Shown: positions 35,645-47,873 of the stretch, one piece after another
How positions within the stretch are numbered: the stretch's first letter is position 1
Layout of the letters: each line of letters opens with the position of its first letter
Source: Ectobius pallidus
Lineage: Eukaryota > Arthropoda > Insecta > Blattodea > Ectobiidae
DNA length: 64,000 bases
Assembly (NCBI GenBank): GCA_964059195.1
Contig: CAXKWD010000006.1
Coordinates: 70,573,073-70,637,072, forward strand
Reading direction: 5' to 3'
Program-made: the position numbers and the translations under genes
The notes under the pieces: model-generated
What the model saw: the letters and a program-made list of their open reading frames with translations, nothing else
The model's database searches: none
What the model was told of the DNA's origin: nothing

Positions 35645-35941
35645 ACTGACTGACTCCAATTGGAGGTTTCTGATATCTACGTGAATTTTGTGACGCTTAT
35701 TTTCCGAGAGAGGGCAGAGGGACAGGTGGTAAGCCCATCGCCTCACAACCCCCAGGAACTTAGGTATTACTTAGACCTGAAAGACCGGTAAATTTTGTCC
35801 AGAGGCCCTAATTTAGACTTGGAGTTCTTTAACGTGCCGTAAATCTACGATACGGTCCCCCAGATTAAAGTCCCTCCCGGAGGACTCCGTTCCCGGATTT
35901 CTACGTCCGGAAAATCCATCGACCCCGGCCGGGTTTGAAGG
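35645..35941 (-). mobile_element. SINE family S, copy 2, 10-bp target duplication
   Basis: Same body blocks as copy 1 in the same order (GAGAGAGGGCAGAGGGACAG, CGTGCCGTAAATCTACGA, CCCTCCCGGAGGACTCCG on the plus strand). It ends just inside the B box (CCGGGTTTGA), so the tRNA head is truncated. Tail on the minus strand is (GTCA)n-like. Flanked by ATATAGACTG at 35635-35644 and 35942-35951. Confidence 0.88.
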
Positions 35942-35951
35942 ATATAGACTG

Positions 35952-36639
35952 CAGGAAACAAAATCCACCCGTTAAAAAATAATAGTTTTTTGACGGCTCA
36001 TATGTCTCTCTTTACCCATTTTCTAGTTCAGTTACTCCGAAATACAATCATGACATTTACAGAGTTAATGCTACTGCGAGGAGTATATTTACAGTTTAAC
36101 TTATGTTTTTTTCAGTTATGTGGATAGTACTACGTTCTGTAAAACTACCGCATCATAATAGTCTTACACCTGTCCATATGAGATTGAAAATCCAATTACT
36201 GTGTAAAATAGATGTTGACCAGAGAATTACCTGAAATTTTGCGAGTTTACATGCCCGGAAATTTGAAACCCATGCTTAATCAGAAGCAAAATATGGGAAC
36301 ACAAAGGGACCCTTTACTCGTTCTGAGAATTAATTATTCAACAAATTCCCTTAATGTTAACACTGTACGGAAATGTGCGGTTTCACCCCCAACTCTATGC
36401 TGCGGTTGCATTCGTAATATTGTCGCCACCCCTTCTTCAATTCACAAACAAGTTATTAAAACGTTAATGAATTACAGTTCACTGGATGTAATAACGAATT
36501 GATGAAACATGCAAAACATTCCCAACATCATCCGAACAATATGTTGTGTAACTCATTTCTCCCCTAATAATGTAAATGTCTTCAATGAAGAAATTGAAAT
36601 CAAATAGGAGACTGAAATCTTCCCTTGGCATGTTGGTGT
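35952..36639. other. Unannotated interval
   Basis: No supported gene. A 96-codon ORF at 36212-36502 has no recognisable domain and no coding signature. Confidence 0.5.
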
Positions 36640-36825
36640 TGTGCATATAATATTAATAATAGATAGGAAAAATAACTACGAAATTTTGGTATTTGTGATA
36701 ACTATCTAGTAAAGGCATTTCAGTGCACGAAATGCGGCTGCCATTTCATAGGTCCCTTGGTATGTAGGTAAAATAAGGTATGACTTAATAGTTCTAATTA
36801 CTAAACATAATGACCTCCAGATCTT
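36640..36825. repeat. Partial Kolobok-like MITE arm, copy C
   Basis: Carries the same right-arm blocks as copies A and B: ACGAAATTTTGGTATTTGTG, then GGCATTTCAGTGCACGAAAT and GCGGCT. It stops where copy B begins, so it is either an older copy interrupted by B or a partial tandem duplication of B's right arm. Confidence 0.7.
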
Positions 36826-37510
36826 GGGGGCATACAGGTTTGGACATTGAGAAATTCTCCCTCAGCATTGAATAATTATTATTCTGTAACCTTGTAATCT
36901 TGGCATGCTTTGCATTGGATACATCTGCAATTGCGAACTATTTTCAGAATTGATTATACTGTTACGGACAGGCTTATGAGTAATTACCATTACTTATTGG
37001 CAGCCACGTTACATGCACTGAGGTGCTGTTTACCTGATAATTCCCATGAATATCAAAATTTATTGAGATTATTTTTTCTATCTGTATCATATGAACATCA
37101 CACTATCTACAATCATTGAATTGGCAATAAAAGTTTATTTAAGTATTATTCATGTGAGAAATGTAAAAAATTACACTTATGAATTTAATATTCTTTAAAT
37201 TGTATTGCAGATAATCCATAGATTTTAGATAATGCTGTGTACATAATATTAATAATAGATAGAAAAAATCACTACGAAATTTTGATATTTGTGGAAATTA
37301 TCAGGTAAACGGCATTTCAGTGCACGAAACGCGGCTAACATTTTGTAAGGGTAATTACTCATAGGTCTGCCTAATAGTTTTATTAATTCCCAAAATACTA
37401 TGCAATTGCAGAAGTACTTCATGCAGAGTGTACCAGGATTACAAGTTCATTGCTCAGAAAAATGAACTTCATCTATTTATCACTACACATATCTACTGTA
37501 TATGTCCCCC
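36826..37510. mobile_element. Kolobok-like MITE, copy B
   Basis: Ends GGGGGCATACAGGTTTGG on the left and GGGGGACATATAC inverted on the right. The arms share TGGTATC/GATATT-type blocks and GGCATTTCAGTGCACGAAAC with copy A (23839-24519), in the same order and spacing. Length 685 bp against 681 bp for copy A. The flanking TTAA is not conserved here. Confidence 0.72.
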
Positions 37511-38317
37511 TGGTAAAGGGAGGTGAATTTCTGAACTACTCCACTTGACCTTGGTTGACCTTTTGAAATATTCAATTTATTACAAAAAATTACACAGTTT
37601 TTACAAATTTCATCCTCCGCCAAATTAATTTTATGGACATAGAAAAATACTGTTTATTCATTTTAAAACTTAACACAACACGAGGTATTTCAAATTCCGA
37701 TGAGTATAAACGGATGATATTGTGGGGAATATACATGTTTGTGGATTAAAAAGGAAATTTTTTATTTCTTTTTTTAGGATTGATCATTTGCCTTTATGTT
37801 AGTGAATTAGTTCAGCTTTATTAATTGCGGGATTACGACCATAAATATGTAAGCGCGTGCCATGCTTTCCTCCACATTAGTATGTTTAACGCTTGTCTAT
37901 CTTAACTTTTCTTTCAGATACAGTTTTAATGACAACTGAGGAAGTTTTTAAGAAATCACAGAGAAATTTTGCATATAAATCTTTTTTATACTTTTGTACA
38001 GTATTGCCTAAACCCCAGAAGAACTAAGAAAGAAACCTGAAGTAAACAAAAGCCAGTTTGTCTGTCTCAATCTTAAGTCATACGAGTAATTTGCTAGAGT
38101 GAGAGAGGCATACTGGTTTTTGTTTACTTCAGGTTCTTTTCGTAGAACGATCAGACTTCAGAGTCATTGCTAGACTTTTAATTTTTTAAATTAAAATTAA
38201 AACGAAAATTCCAGCTTTTCAGAAGAAAGTCAAATAAAAATATATTGCTGTTCCATATATTAAAATAATTATGGGTAGCTTTGTTTATATGGCATTTAGG
38301 ATCATAAAAATATTCTT
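37511..38317. other. Unannotated interval containing a small hairpin element
   Basis: No gene. Contains the hairpin at 38018-38148, listed separately. Confidence 0.5.
38018..38148. repeat. Small hairpin MITE-like sequence
   Basis: AACCTGAAGTAAACAAAAGC followed by CAGT (38034-38057) recurs inverted at 38112-38135 with one or two changes, and a weaker inverted match continues outward to about 38148. The loop is about 55 bp. No clear target duplication. Confidence 0.7.
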
Positions 38318-39148
38318 ACTTACTCAATGGTAATCAAGCTAAAGGAATATTATCTATTTTATGGAACCCAAAGGTTCTTTGTCGCGCTTACCTGAGCCCG
38401 CCATTCAACCCTATTCTGTGCTAACTCGATCCAATCATCCCTAGCAAGTCCTACTTCCCTTAAAACCATTCTAATATTGTCTTCCCATCTACGTCTAGGT
38501 CTTCCACGTGGTCTTTTCCCTTCGGGTCTCCCAGTCAATACTTTTGAGATATGTCTTTCCTCCCCATGCGTGCAACATGTCCAGCCCAATTCATCCTTCG
38601 GGATTTAATTACCCTTACTATATCCGGTGAAGAGTACAAGTCCTGAAGCTCGACGTTATGCAATTTTCTCCAGTCCCCATTTTCTTCTCTCTTGGACCCA
38701 AATATTTTTCTAAGCACGCTGTTTTTGAACACTCTCAAATTATCCAATCAGTAAGCGGCCATGTCTCGCATCCATATAATACAACCGGCAGGATAATAGT
38801 CTTATAAATCTTTATTTTTAGATTTCTGGACAGAAGACGGAAAGATAAGCGTTCCTGAACTGCATGAAAACAAGCATTTCCTGATTTGAGTCTACACTTA
38901 ACTTCTGCCTTAGTATCATTTGTGTCTATAATTATTGTTCCAAGATATTTGAAGTTTTCCACTTGTTCGAACGATTTATCGGCTATTCCAATATTTTGTG
39001 GAACATTATTTTGACGTTCCATTACCATATACTTACTTTTTTCTGTATTAATTTCCAATCCAACATTCATGCAGGCATCGAAAAGACTTTCTGCATTTCT
39101 CTCAATTGTGTTTACGTCATCGCGCAACAAGCAAACGTCATCTGCATA

Positions 39149-40102
39149 AGGTAATTATGGGTGATATGACGCGGCGGGAGATACAACGCACCCTCTGGAA
39201 TTCTGGGTAGCCATAAGTTTCTTCGCAGTCTGACAATTGTGGTGAAAGCTTTGTAGGGAGATGTATGGTGTGTTGATTTTCTTTTCATGTGAGGTTATTT
39301 TTTTGGGCTGTATCGCTCATACTTCAGATCAAGAGGTAGAGGCAACAGTCAAAAGTTTTCCACTGTAGCCGTTTAAAATTGTCTGCTGTTTAAAGCACTG
39401 CATTATTTTAAATTTCGCTCTAGCTTGTGAAGAGTGGTTAGGTAGGATACCTCTTGAGACAGTCTTCACGCTTGTCAGCCTTGTTGCCTGCATGTAATCA
39501 GTTGCGTCAATTCACCCACCCGTTTGGGAGATATGACGCATTGTTAGGGCGGGAGATTTGACGCATGCTTTGGAGGGACTAGGCCTACCACCCGACCCCT
39601 GCGTCATCTACCATAGACAGATGACAGGATTGGTGGGCATGTGGTCAGCATGCCGGCACCCACAGCCGTTAACTTCTGACGAAAATCCTACAAGAAAATT
39701 ATATCTTGGAAAAACCAGCCTACATTTTTTATATGTACGAATCTGATTTGCTATTTCATAATGAACATGTTATGCAAGATGTAAAGACATCCATGTTGAC
39801 AAATTGCCCGAGAGGGATGAAACCATAACTGTAATAGCTTGCTGCAATGATTTTCCCCATAAGCCATATCACCCTCCTGCATGTCTCGTATCACCCACCT
39901 ACGTGGGTGATATTGCCAAAATACTCCTAATACTTTTTAAATTTTCTAGCCATTAAAATTAATCTACATGTATCCCTTTTACATTTAGTTATTAAAGATA
40001 TTAGTTTGAGAATGTGTACTTTCAGTTTCAGTTCATTTCTTCAGTTTTTGTAGGTATTACGCCCATTTTTTAAAATGTGCGTCATATCACCCATGTTTAC
40101 CT
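39149..40102. mobile_element. 954-bp inverted-repeat DNA element inside the LINE, TA target duplication
   Basis: Ends read AGGTAATTATGGGTGATATG and AGGTAAACATGGGTGATATG (inverted), both then ACGC. TA lies on each side (39147-39148 and 40103-40104). Removing the element and one TA joins the LINE's Ala-Tyr codons before ADD, so the boundaries are confirmed by the host frame. Related GGGAGATATGACGCA and GGGAGATTTGACGCA strings recur at about 39528-39565 and GTGGGTGATATTGCC at about 39903. No transposase recognised. Contains a dispersed repeat D copy. Confidence 0.85.
39572..39676 (+). repeat. Dispersed repeat family D, copy 3 (most complete)
   Basis: Contains ACTAGGCCTACCACCCGACC, CTGCGTCATCTACCATAG, ACAGATGACAGGATTGG, TGGGCATGTGGTCAGCATGC and CACAGCCGTTAAC. 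It is nested within the 954-bp DNA element. The class is unknown. Confidence 0.75.
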
Positions 40103-40230
40103 TAAGCTAAAATCTGGTGACTGCCATTTAATTCTAGGCCTACCTTCTGAACTTTCCTAATGGTATATTACAAAGCGAAATTAAAAAGTAAAGATGATAG
40201 TGCATCTCCTTGCTTCAAGCCGCAAAATAA

Positions 40231-43200
40231 CTTAATTCTGATTATAATTGTCAATTCTGGTATTACTTCCAAAATTCGGAGACAATGTAAAATTGTAGAA
40301 GTAGTGAGTCTTGAGCATCACAAATTTGATTGCGACAACATCATTGGTTAAGTTACTAAAAGAAAAGTTATAATTGTATAATTATTACTTAATTTTAGTA
40401 CTTAGACTTGTATGTCTCCCTTAAACATTTAAAACAGTTTTAAAAGACATGTAATGTGTGCTCTTTGGTCACTTTTTACTTTACTTTTTAAATACACTCT
40501 CAGGTAGCAGCATAAAATAAAAAAGACAAGCCATTAAGTAGGCTATATTATGTGGCACAATGCTTCTGGAAAGAGTCACAAATCTGTCGGCCGTGATATG
40601 ATGGCTTTCTTAAGTATGTAGTTTGTATGCTGAAGATCGAATTTGTGGGGGAAAGGCATTCAAGTCTTACAGCTCTGTGATCAATACACTACCTCTGGGA
40701 TATTGAAGGTTGAGAATAAAGACACGTTCCAGCTTCAAAATTCACCTTCAGAATTATAGTGATATAGAAATCCACTTACTAATTCAAAATAAAGAATTTA
40801 TATAGAAGTAGGCTTATGAAAATGTAAAAACACCAATAATCTTATTCTGTTAATAAAATAATGGAGGTCCGATACTTTGCGTATTGAAACTCAATAATAT
40901 CAGAAGAATTAGTTTAGTCTGTGGTGAAAAATGATTAATGGTAAGATGGTTGGAGCTCTCACTGTTAATGGAAAAGTTGCCCAAATCATTAATAGTTTAA
41001 ATTATAAATAGCAAAAATCTCAGACATCCAAATTAATATAAAATATGTATTACACCTTGGTTGGAGCAATGATCTCAGTGTTAAATGGAGAACTTTCAGA
41101 TTCCTTTACTGTGCTTTAAAAGGAAGTGATGACATTTTACTTAAAAAAGCGATAACGTTTACTTTTAATCTAGAAATAAGATAATTACATAATACTTTTA
41201 TTCTGAGTTTATTTTATTTTGCCTGTCTTTTCTGTTACATGGAACCATCAATGAAAACATCTTGCGTGCAGAATCACATTTAAAAAGATTAAGCAATATG
41301 CCCTGATAATGGTTCCATGAGAACGAAAAGCCTAGGGAAAAATAAGTTGAGAATAAAGATATTAGGCTACGTAATTATTTTATTGATTGAGCTCAACGAA
41401 AAAACCCACCATGATTTTAAACACTTTAATCTAGAAATTCAATTTTGAGTTTTGAGCATAGCCTAACATTTTTCATCTCCATTGAATTCAAAAGTGCTTC
41501 CTTATGGAAACGTGAAAACTTAAGCCTGTTTGCAGTGGGTCTATCTTTGAAGAACATACCGGTAGCTCAAAAACGATAATATTCTTATCTGAATTATATT
41601 TCTTATTTGAATGAGTACCTTCTGAGGACGTAAATGAACAAGAAGTCTGTCGACATCGTTTTCTCGCAGTTATTTCCATTTTACCGATAAAATATTCCAT
41701 GTGGCAAATATCTGAAGAACGCAGATAAACATTTCGTTCACTGTTTGTACATTGATTGCTTCTACATAAACCTATCCTTTTATTCAATGTTTGTTATCAA
41801 CTAGACATCCACGCACTCAGGCTCAATTTGAGATGTTGAAACAAGAAAATCGCATGTTTTTGTTCAGAATAAAGTGTCAATACTCAGTTCTGATGAAAGT
41901 ACTTACATCATTACTTTATAAATGCGACTCAAAATGGTGCCTGTGTGCAGTAGGAGTGAAATTCTCGACGCTAAATAATGAAGTGAAATTAGGCTTGGTA
42001 TATTTTGGAAGAAGTGGTGAACTTTGCTTGAAAGAAATACTGGGTTAAGTTCAAGAGCAACTCACAAAGTAAAATACTGTAGATTACTTGTAAAACACGT
42101 TACGGATACCGTAGGGTTCTTGCAGATTGATGTCCCCGGATTTTTAGATTACCGGAATGTGAAGATGGTTAAGATTGTCGGTTATTCACAATAGCCGTTA
42201 TGAACGTTATGAATGTAGCTGTACTTTAGATAATGTATACTTATACTTTTTTAAAGTTGTTGAATAGCTCTTCGGCATCATACGCGAGAATTGTTCAGTA
42301 TTATGATATTAGGAACGTTCAATGTTGCGAAGATAAAACAGAACTTGACTTTAATACAGCCTTTTTATTGTAATTATTCCAGTTCACAAAGCGGAAATAT
42401 TTTGGGAATACAGTTGTGTTTTATGCACGCTTTAGTTTTACTCAACACGAGACAAGAATGGTATGTGAAATAAATATACATATAATATATTTATTTAAAT
42501 CTGCTACACTGTAAGTAGGCAAAAAACACGGTGTAGCGTTAAGGACAATATCTTACGTAAGCCTATAGGCCAAACAATGATAAATTAAATCAAAATAATT
42601 CAGTAGAAAACACTATACATGAATAAGAAAATATAAACACAATCTATATACCCATCAATTATAATTTATAATAATTATTATAATAAGTAAACACCACCAT
42701 TTCAATATGATTGGGTGATTTACAAATCGGTCATTTGCGGTATATACAATCCATAAAAACCCAACAGAAAAAAACGAATTTTATGCAGTGTATTCATAAG
42801 TAAGCATACATATCTTCATAAGTATAACTATTTCATATATATATGTGTGTGAGGAAATATCAATTCCAGGAATTTTATATTCTCCTTAAATTCAAGCATG
42901 ACAGAAAGCGTAAAAGTCAATATCGGTTACGAACTTTCTTCACTTTGATAGAAGAATAGAAAATCGAGAGAACGAAGAAATATGTTAAGAAAGAAGAGAA
43001 AGTTTTCTTTTGTGCAAAATTCTTTGAATCTTTCAATTTAGAAGTCCAGCGTGGTCCAGTACGTGCATGGGAACAGAAGAAGTGGAATTGAAAAGTGCCC
43101 GAGGATCCACATTTTTAAACTTACCAACAACTTCCGAAATTCTTTTTATTCTCCCTCTTATCTGTGAGATATACTGGTAGCTAGAATAATCATGGAATAA

Positions 43201-43699
43201 ATGCTTGCATTTATGCAAGTTCCCTCCACCATGTAAGATTTCTGTATGTGTACGCCTATAAATCGCTCCAGTTTACAGCAAGATAATTAATATAATCATG
43301 TTATGTTCATAGTGATATGAAGTTTAGTCTGAATAGTCTGAAGAATGAATAACACGGGTTCGTTACACTGACTTTCATTCACAACTCTGCATACGAAGTT
43401 TTGATACTCAAAATCGTTAGAAACAACAAGGAGCCAGTGAATGCATTCCTGTTCATTGTGTCATTTTACATAAGTTATTTAATAGGCCCAATGGGAGCAA
43501 GTCGAAATACAGAATATCTCAAACTGAGCTCGTTTTATATTCACGCAATGTTAAAACACCCTCATTGATATAATTTATTTCCTTAGATGGTACTAAAATA
43601 ATACTAAGTTTTAACCACATTATACCCTCTCCTAAAGTTTACATAATTTGTCCAGAAAATTTGAAACATGTGTAAAGTGTAATGTGCAATGGGGAAACT
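40231..43699. other. Unannotated interval
   Basis: No supported gene. One diverged copy of the repeat listed at 53660-54070 lies at about 41300-41410 (CCCTGATAATGG, GAACGAAAAGCCTAGG, TTTATTGATTGAGCTCAACG). The 99-codon minus ORF at 41488-41787 and the 85-codon ORF at 41791-42048 have no recognised domain. Confidence 0.5.
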
Positions 43700-43899
43700 T
43701 ATGATTTACGTTATAAATGCGTTTATTGTAGTGTTTATTTATTTACTGTTACTTTATTTTATTGTTACTTTCTGCTTTAATTTGTTTACTCTAATTGCTT
43801 ACTTCAGTGTGTATTAATATTTATATATTTTTAAGTATACTGAGTCCATCTGGGCTACCTCCGTTGGGAGGCAGTTTTAAATAAATAAATAAATAAATA
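43700..43899 (+). mobile_element. Probable LINE 3' UTR and (AAAT)n tail
   Basis: CTGGGCTACCTCCGTTGGGA followed by GGCAGTTTT and (AAAT)5 at 43879-43899 resembles the 3' ends of CR1-like LINEs, which close with a short stem and a tandem tail. No coding part is visible upstream, so the call is tentative. Confidence 0.45.
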
Positions 43900-44060
43900 G
43901 TGAGGTATAATTTACAAAGTCGAAGTAAATAATTTCTTCTGTTTGGCAGTGGCTTTATTCACAGTTTTTATCTTCATTGGTTTTCTAAATATATTTTAAT
44001 TCTTTTACCCTAAACAGAAGCACGGGCTGCAAAGGAACGCTTACGGTAATTAACAATTTA

Positions 44061-44078
44061 AAGAAAGAAAGAAAGAAA

Positions 44079-44117
<39 letters not shown>
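44061..44117. repeat. Compound microsatellite (GAAA)n (AT)n
   Basis: Four to five AAAG units followed by a long uninterrupted AT run of about 38 bp. Confidence 0.95.
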
Positions 44118-44119
<2 letters not shown>

Positions 44120-44709
44120 AGTCGACGATCGTCAATCTTTGAAATCTCTTATCCTTATAACTTGTTTAAAAGCTAAATTACCGTTCCTTCGTAGATGAAT
44201 TTTACTAGTTTTAAGATAAAAGTTCAGGATTTCTTATTTGAAAATATGTTTTGCATTTTTATGACAGTTTAGAGAATATAACTTTTATATTTCCTCTTTT
44301 CACTGCTGCACAGTGAACTGTAATATTTTAAAATAAACAGTTGCTTGATTTTAAAACTGAATATGCTATATTTAATCCATATAAATGCACCTCTACCATG
44401 GTATAATTATTTCTGGAACACTGAATAAAATACTCCACGGAGAGCTGGATCAGGTCCCAGCGCAGGCGATTTCCTCTGCGCAAAACTGAGGAAAACTGCT
44501 GAAATAATGAAATGCGGAAAACGTAACAAGTAGGCCTACCTTCGGTTTCATAATAAAAACACTTGTACTAAAGAAAGTAGTGTATTTTCTTGTGAAATAT
44601 TTTCACTTAATATTATCGATTTTTACATTTAATAATTGTAACCCTACTCTGAAATCGCATAAAACGCCCAACAAAGTATGCATGTAGGTATAAATTCTGC
44701 GGTCCTGCA

Positions 44710-45008
44710 TAAGGCCTCCGGGTGTAGGCTTCAGTACCTAGAACTAATAAATTTAATTACGCTTATTTTCGAAGAGAGGCTAGAGGGACAGTTAGTAATA
44801 CTATTGCCACGAGAACAGTCGTCGAGAGGTAACTAAGGTATTACATGGACGTGAAAGAACGGAGGAATTTTGTCCAGATGCTCTAATATAGACTTGGAGT
44901 TCTTTAAGGTACCGTAAATCTACGAAATGGGTTTCCCAGCAAAAATCCCTCCCGGAGGATTCCGTGCTCCGAGTTTTTACGTCCTAAAAAAATCCATCGA
45001 CCGCGGCT
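44710..45008 (-). mobile_element. SINE family S, copy 3 (diverged)
   Basis: On the plus strand it carries TACGCTTATTTTCGAAGAGA, GACTTGGAGTTCTTTAAGG, CCGTAAATCTACGAAATGGG, TCCCTCCCGGAGGATTCCG and AAAATCCATCGACCGCGGC, in the order of copies 1, 2 and 4. Truncated at the B box. No clear target duplication. More diverged than copies 1 and 4, so older. Confidence 0.82.
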
Positions 45009-47811
45009 AACTTTAAAACTGAAAACTTGGAAAAAATTGCTATACGATGAAAGAAAAATTAAACGAAATGGTGACTGAAATGTAACTGCTTGATAATTTT
45101 TTCACTTTTTTGCCATTCTTTCATCCAGCCCTACCTCTCTGTCCTTAAACGAGCATTTTGCGTAGTTTTTTCGTTCTTATACAAAAAAGAAGAAATAACA
45201 CTTCGTTAACTTCATAGCTCATTACTGAGTTACTCCCTTTTTTGTGAGGAGAACAAACGGATAACGAGCATGCCTTTGCTTGGATCGATCTTCTGTCATT
45301 ATATTCAACGCAAACAGGACAGGCTACATGCGGAAACATTAGCATTGTTACTGTCGCTAATCTAATGGCACGTGTAAATGGTTCACTTCACTAAACGTAA
45401 CATTCATGAAGTGTAAGTGACCGGTTAAATGATAGGTCAAATAAAATGTAGTTTAAGCTTCAATAAGAAAGTTATTTCTCATTAGCAAGCATAGAAACAT
45501 CGATAGGCGCGTTAAAGGCATACTCTCCCTTTCATTTTGAATGAGCAATGAAGGAAAATTGTAGGTTTCATAAAGACGAATTACAAAAACATCAGTTAAT
45601 ATCGACGGTGAAGGACAACTTAAATGCTACTCCATTTAATTGTTCGATACTATACCCGTCATAATCCCTGCGAATAGCAGTCTGCGGGCAAATACAAATT
45701 GACTTGAATTTATCGTTAATAGGAGACCAATAAATCTTATTCCATCAGCTATAAACTTGTAAACATAAACATATCTTAACTGATTCATCATCACCGAGCC
45801 GAAACCGCTGAAGCTATAAGCATGAAATTTGGTCAGCAGTTTTATTTCATACCATTATAGAGCCACTCAACATTTTTTTTTAATTCAATCCACCTAATGG
45901 GGTCATAAGGGGGTTAAAAGTTGATATTGCAAAACATTATTTAATGGTTCTATTGACTTAAAATGTGGTAAAGTACTCCAAAATATAAATAATCACTCAG
46001 GGGTGGGAATCAACCATTAAGAGGGATGAAAAGTGTGAAAAGGGGTTATAAAAAATTGTATTGAATTTTTTTGGTGTGATTTTTTTGAAGCAGGGCTAGA
46101 TTTGTTAGGTTGGTTATGCAAAGAGCTAAAGGAATGAAGAATCTATACAGCAGAGGCCACCAACTCCTTGCATAATGGGTAAGTACATACTATAATAGAA
46201 TCATTTAGCTTGGACGCACCGTGTGGGATACTGCATCTCTTGAGTTCAGTGGCGGCATGCTCATTAGGCTTTTGAACAAATCATATTGGAATATCAAAAC
46301 ATGATCGTTGTAGAAATGATTTTATTACATTATTATTTAATTATCGTTTACTTATGTTTTCTACAAATAACATTCCTCAAGTCTTGATGTATGTGAAAAT
46401 GCAAATAATGTACAACATATTCCTATTAAAATAATATACACAATTAATTCTATAGTTTTGAACATAGTTGAAAAGTTCCTAATTTTATGAAGCTTCATAA
46501 TAATTAAATTGTAATTCCAGACGTTTTGTGAAATGAAAACCAAATTTAGACTCATTCCTGTAAATGACACACTTCCACTTGAATATAAATATTAATAGTA
46601 AAGTTATATTTGAAACAAAATTAAGAGAAACTTGAAACCGATCATATGAAACCGAACATTTCCTCATACGAACCGGCCTTTTCCCCTATATTATAGTAAA
46701 ATTCCTCAACTTCAAACATCAATAACTCAATAAATAAAATAATGACAATAAAACAAATTATACCAATAGAAAGAGAGAAACACCCCCTTCAATTTCATAT
46801 ACTACACTAAACTTTTAATTAACTCCTTCAATCATTTTAATCGGACATTATAATTAACTTCCATAGTTTTAATCCACAGACTTGAGACTTAGATCATTCG
46901 ATTCAGCTAAAATCAGCCCACAAAATGGAAATAGTATTAACTCTGATAGCCTTCAGCTATCACAGTTATTATCACAAATATATTTAGTAGGAGGAGACTT
47001 CCTGTGTGACAGACATTCTGGCGACTAGGTCGAGATGTCACATAAAATTAATGACCCAACGAACATTAACGCTTTTTAACCGAAGAAAGATTCAAACAAG
47101 CTAGCAGAAACCTAAGATCTCCTCCAATTAAGTAAAACTCTAGGACGAAACCATCCAATAGGAACAATTCACCCCTCCACCTACCCAGGAGATATTATCG
47201 AAGAGCCCCCAAGTCACAGCATCTTTTTGGATCAGAAGACAGACGACGAATCTACGACACTAAGACAGAGCCTTCAGCTAACTTTTATAACATGGACTAA
47301 ACTACAATATTCTATAAATATTCATCTTCAAAGATATCGAATCCGCGCATTATAAATAGATCAATTTAGTATAATATAACATCGCCGCGCGTCAGTATTA
47401 ACCTACGGAAGTAGAGATTGTATAAGTGATTTTTGTTAAAGTAATTAAACTTAAAACGTACCCGGTGCATAACTAGTAAAGTTGCCCGCGAGATAAAAAG
47501 GAAGTATTAATAATCCGCGCCATATAAATAGAATCGACGGAATAATTATTGTGAATAGTGAAGAAGCGCGTAAGAAGTGAATATTATCATAGTCTTAGAC
47601 ATTGCAACAACAACTTATAATTACTACGACTAAAATTACGACATCACCCCTTGGACTTACATCATCTTATGAAAAGACTCAATAATACAACTATTACCTT
47701 TCAGAACAAACCTTTTTATTTAGAATATAGATTGAAATAGAAAAGATCATAAACATTTTATTTCACCTAATTCATCCCGATTTGCCTATTCGTTCCCTCG
47801 GACAATTTCTC
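45009..47811. other. Unannotated interval
   Basis: No supported gene. A stretch at about 45785-46090 (GAGCCGAAACCGCTGAAGCT, GCATGAAATTTGGT) resembles strings inside insect repeats and, loosely, the foldback unit. A GC-richer segment with two TATAAATA strings (47352 and 47524) lies at about 47330-47600 but I could not establish LTR ends. Confidence 0.4.
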
Positions 47812-47873
47812 TAGCCACCGACCCGTTATTAAGAGTCTCTTGCATAAATATACCAACTGAGCTACTAGCCGGC
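47812..47873 (-). pseudogene. tRNA-Lys(CTT)-like relic
   Basis: The minus strand reads GCCGGCTAGTAGCTCAGTTG (canonical GCCCGGCTAGCTCAGTYGGTAGAGC in tRNA-Lys), then GCAAGAGACTCTTAATAAC covering the anticodon region with CTT, then GGGTCGGTGG. A box is present. The B box GGTTCGAATCC is lost and there are small insertions in the 5' part, so it is a pseudogene or the head of a tRNA-Lys-derived SINE. Confidence 0.7.

Larger units (their letters stand above)
38318..40230 (-). pseudogene. LINE reverse transcriptase, 5'-truncated, frameshifted and interrupted
   Basis: Reading on the minus strand from 40230: GLKQGDALSSLLFNFAL, then VGLELNGSHQILA, then the insertion at 39149-40102, then YADDVCLLRDDVNTIERNAE (catalytic YADD at about 39137-39148), LEINTEKSKYMVM, YLGTIIIDTND, KIYKTIILPVVLYGCETWPL, a frameshift, VLRKIFGSKREENGDWRKLH, SRRMNWAGHVARMG, another frameshift, then GKRPRGRPRRRWEDNIR and the terminus near 38359. 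The 3' UTR is short and ends in a CTTACTTACTC-type tail near 38318. 5' truncation before the fingers domain, an in-frame stop and frameshifts show it is dead. The blocks match a LINE family annotated very widely in cockroach gene sets (memory). Confidence 0.92.

Noticed and set aside
36212..36502. 96-codon ORF as a gene
   Set aside because: No domain recognised and no support from neighbours.
41488..42048. Divergent pair of ORFs (99 and 85 codons) as genes
   Set aside because: Neither has a recognisable domain; the divergent arrangement over AT-rich sequence is not evidence on its own.
46990..47660. LTR retrotransposon end (TGTGACA...TGTCACA, TGGCGACTAGG-like primer site, two TATAAATA strings)
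   Set aside because: I could not find a second matching LTR, a target duplication or any gag/pol coding sequence nearby.
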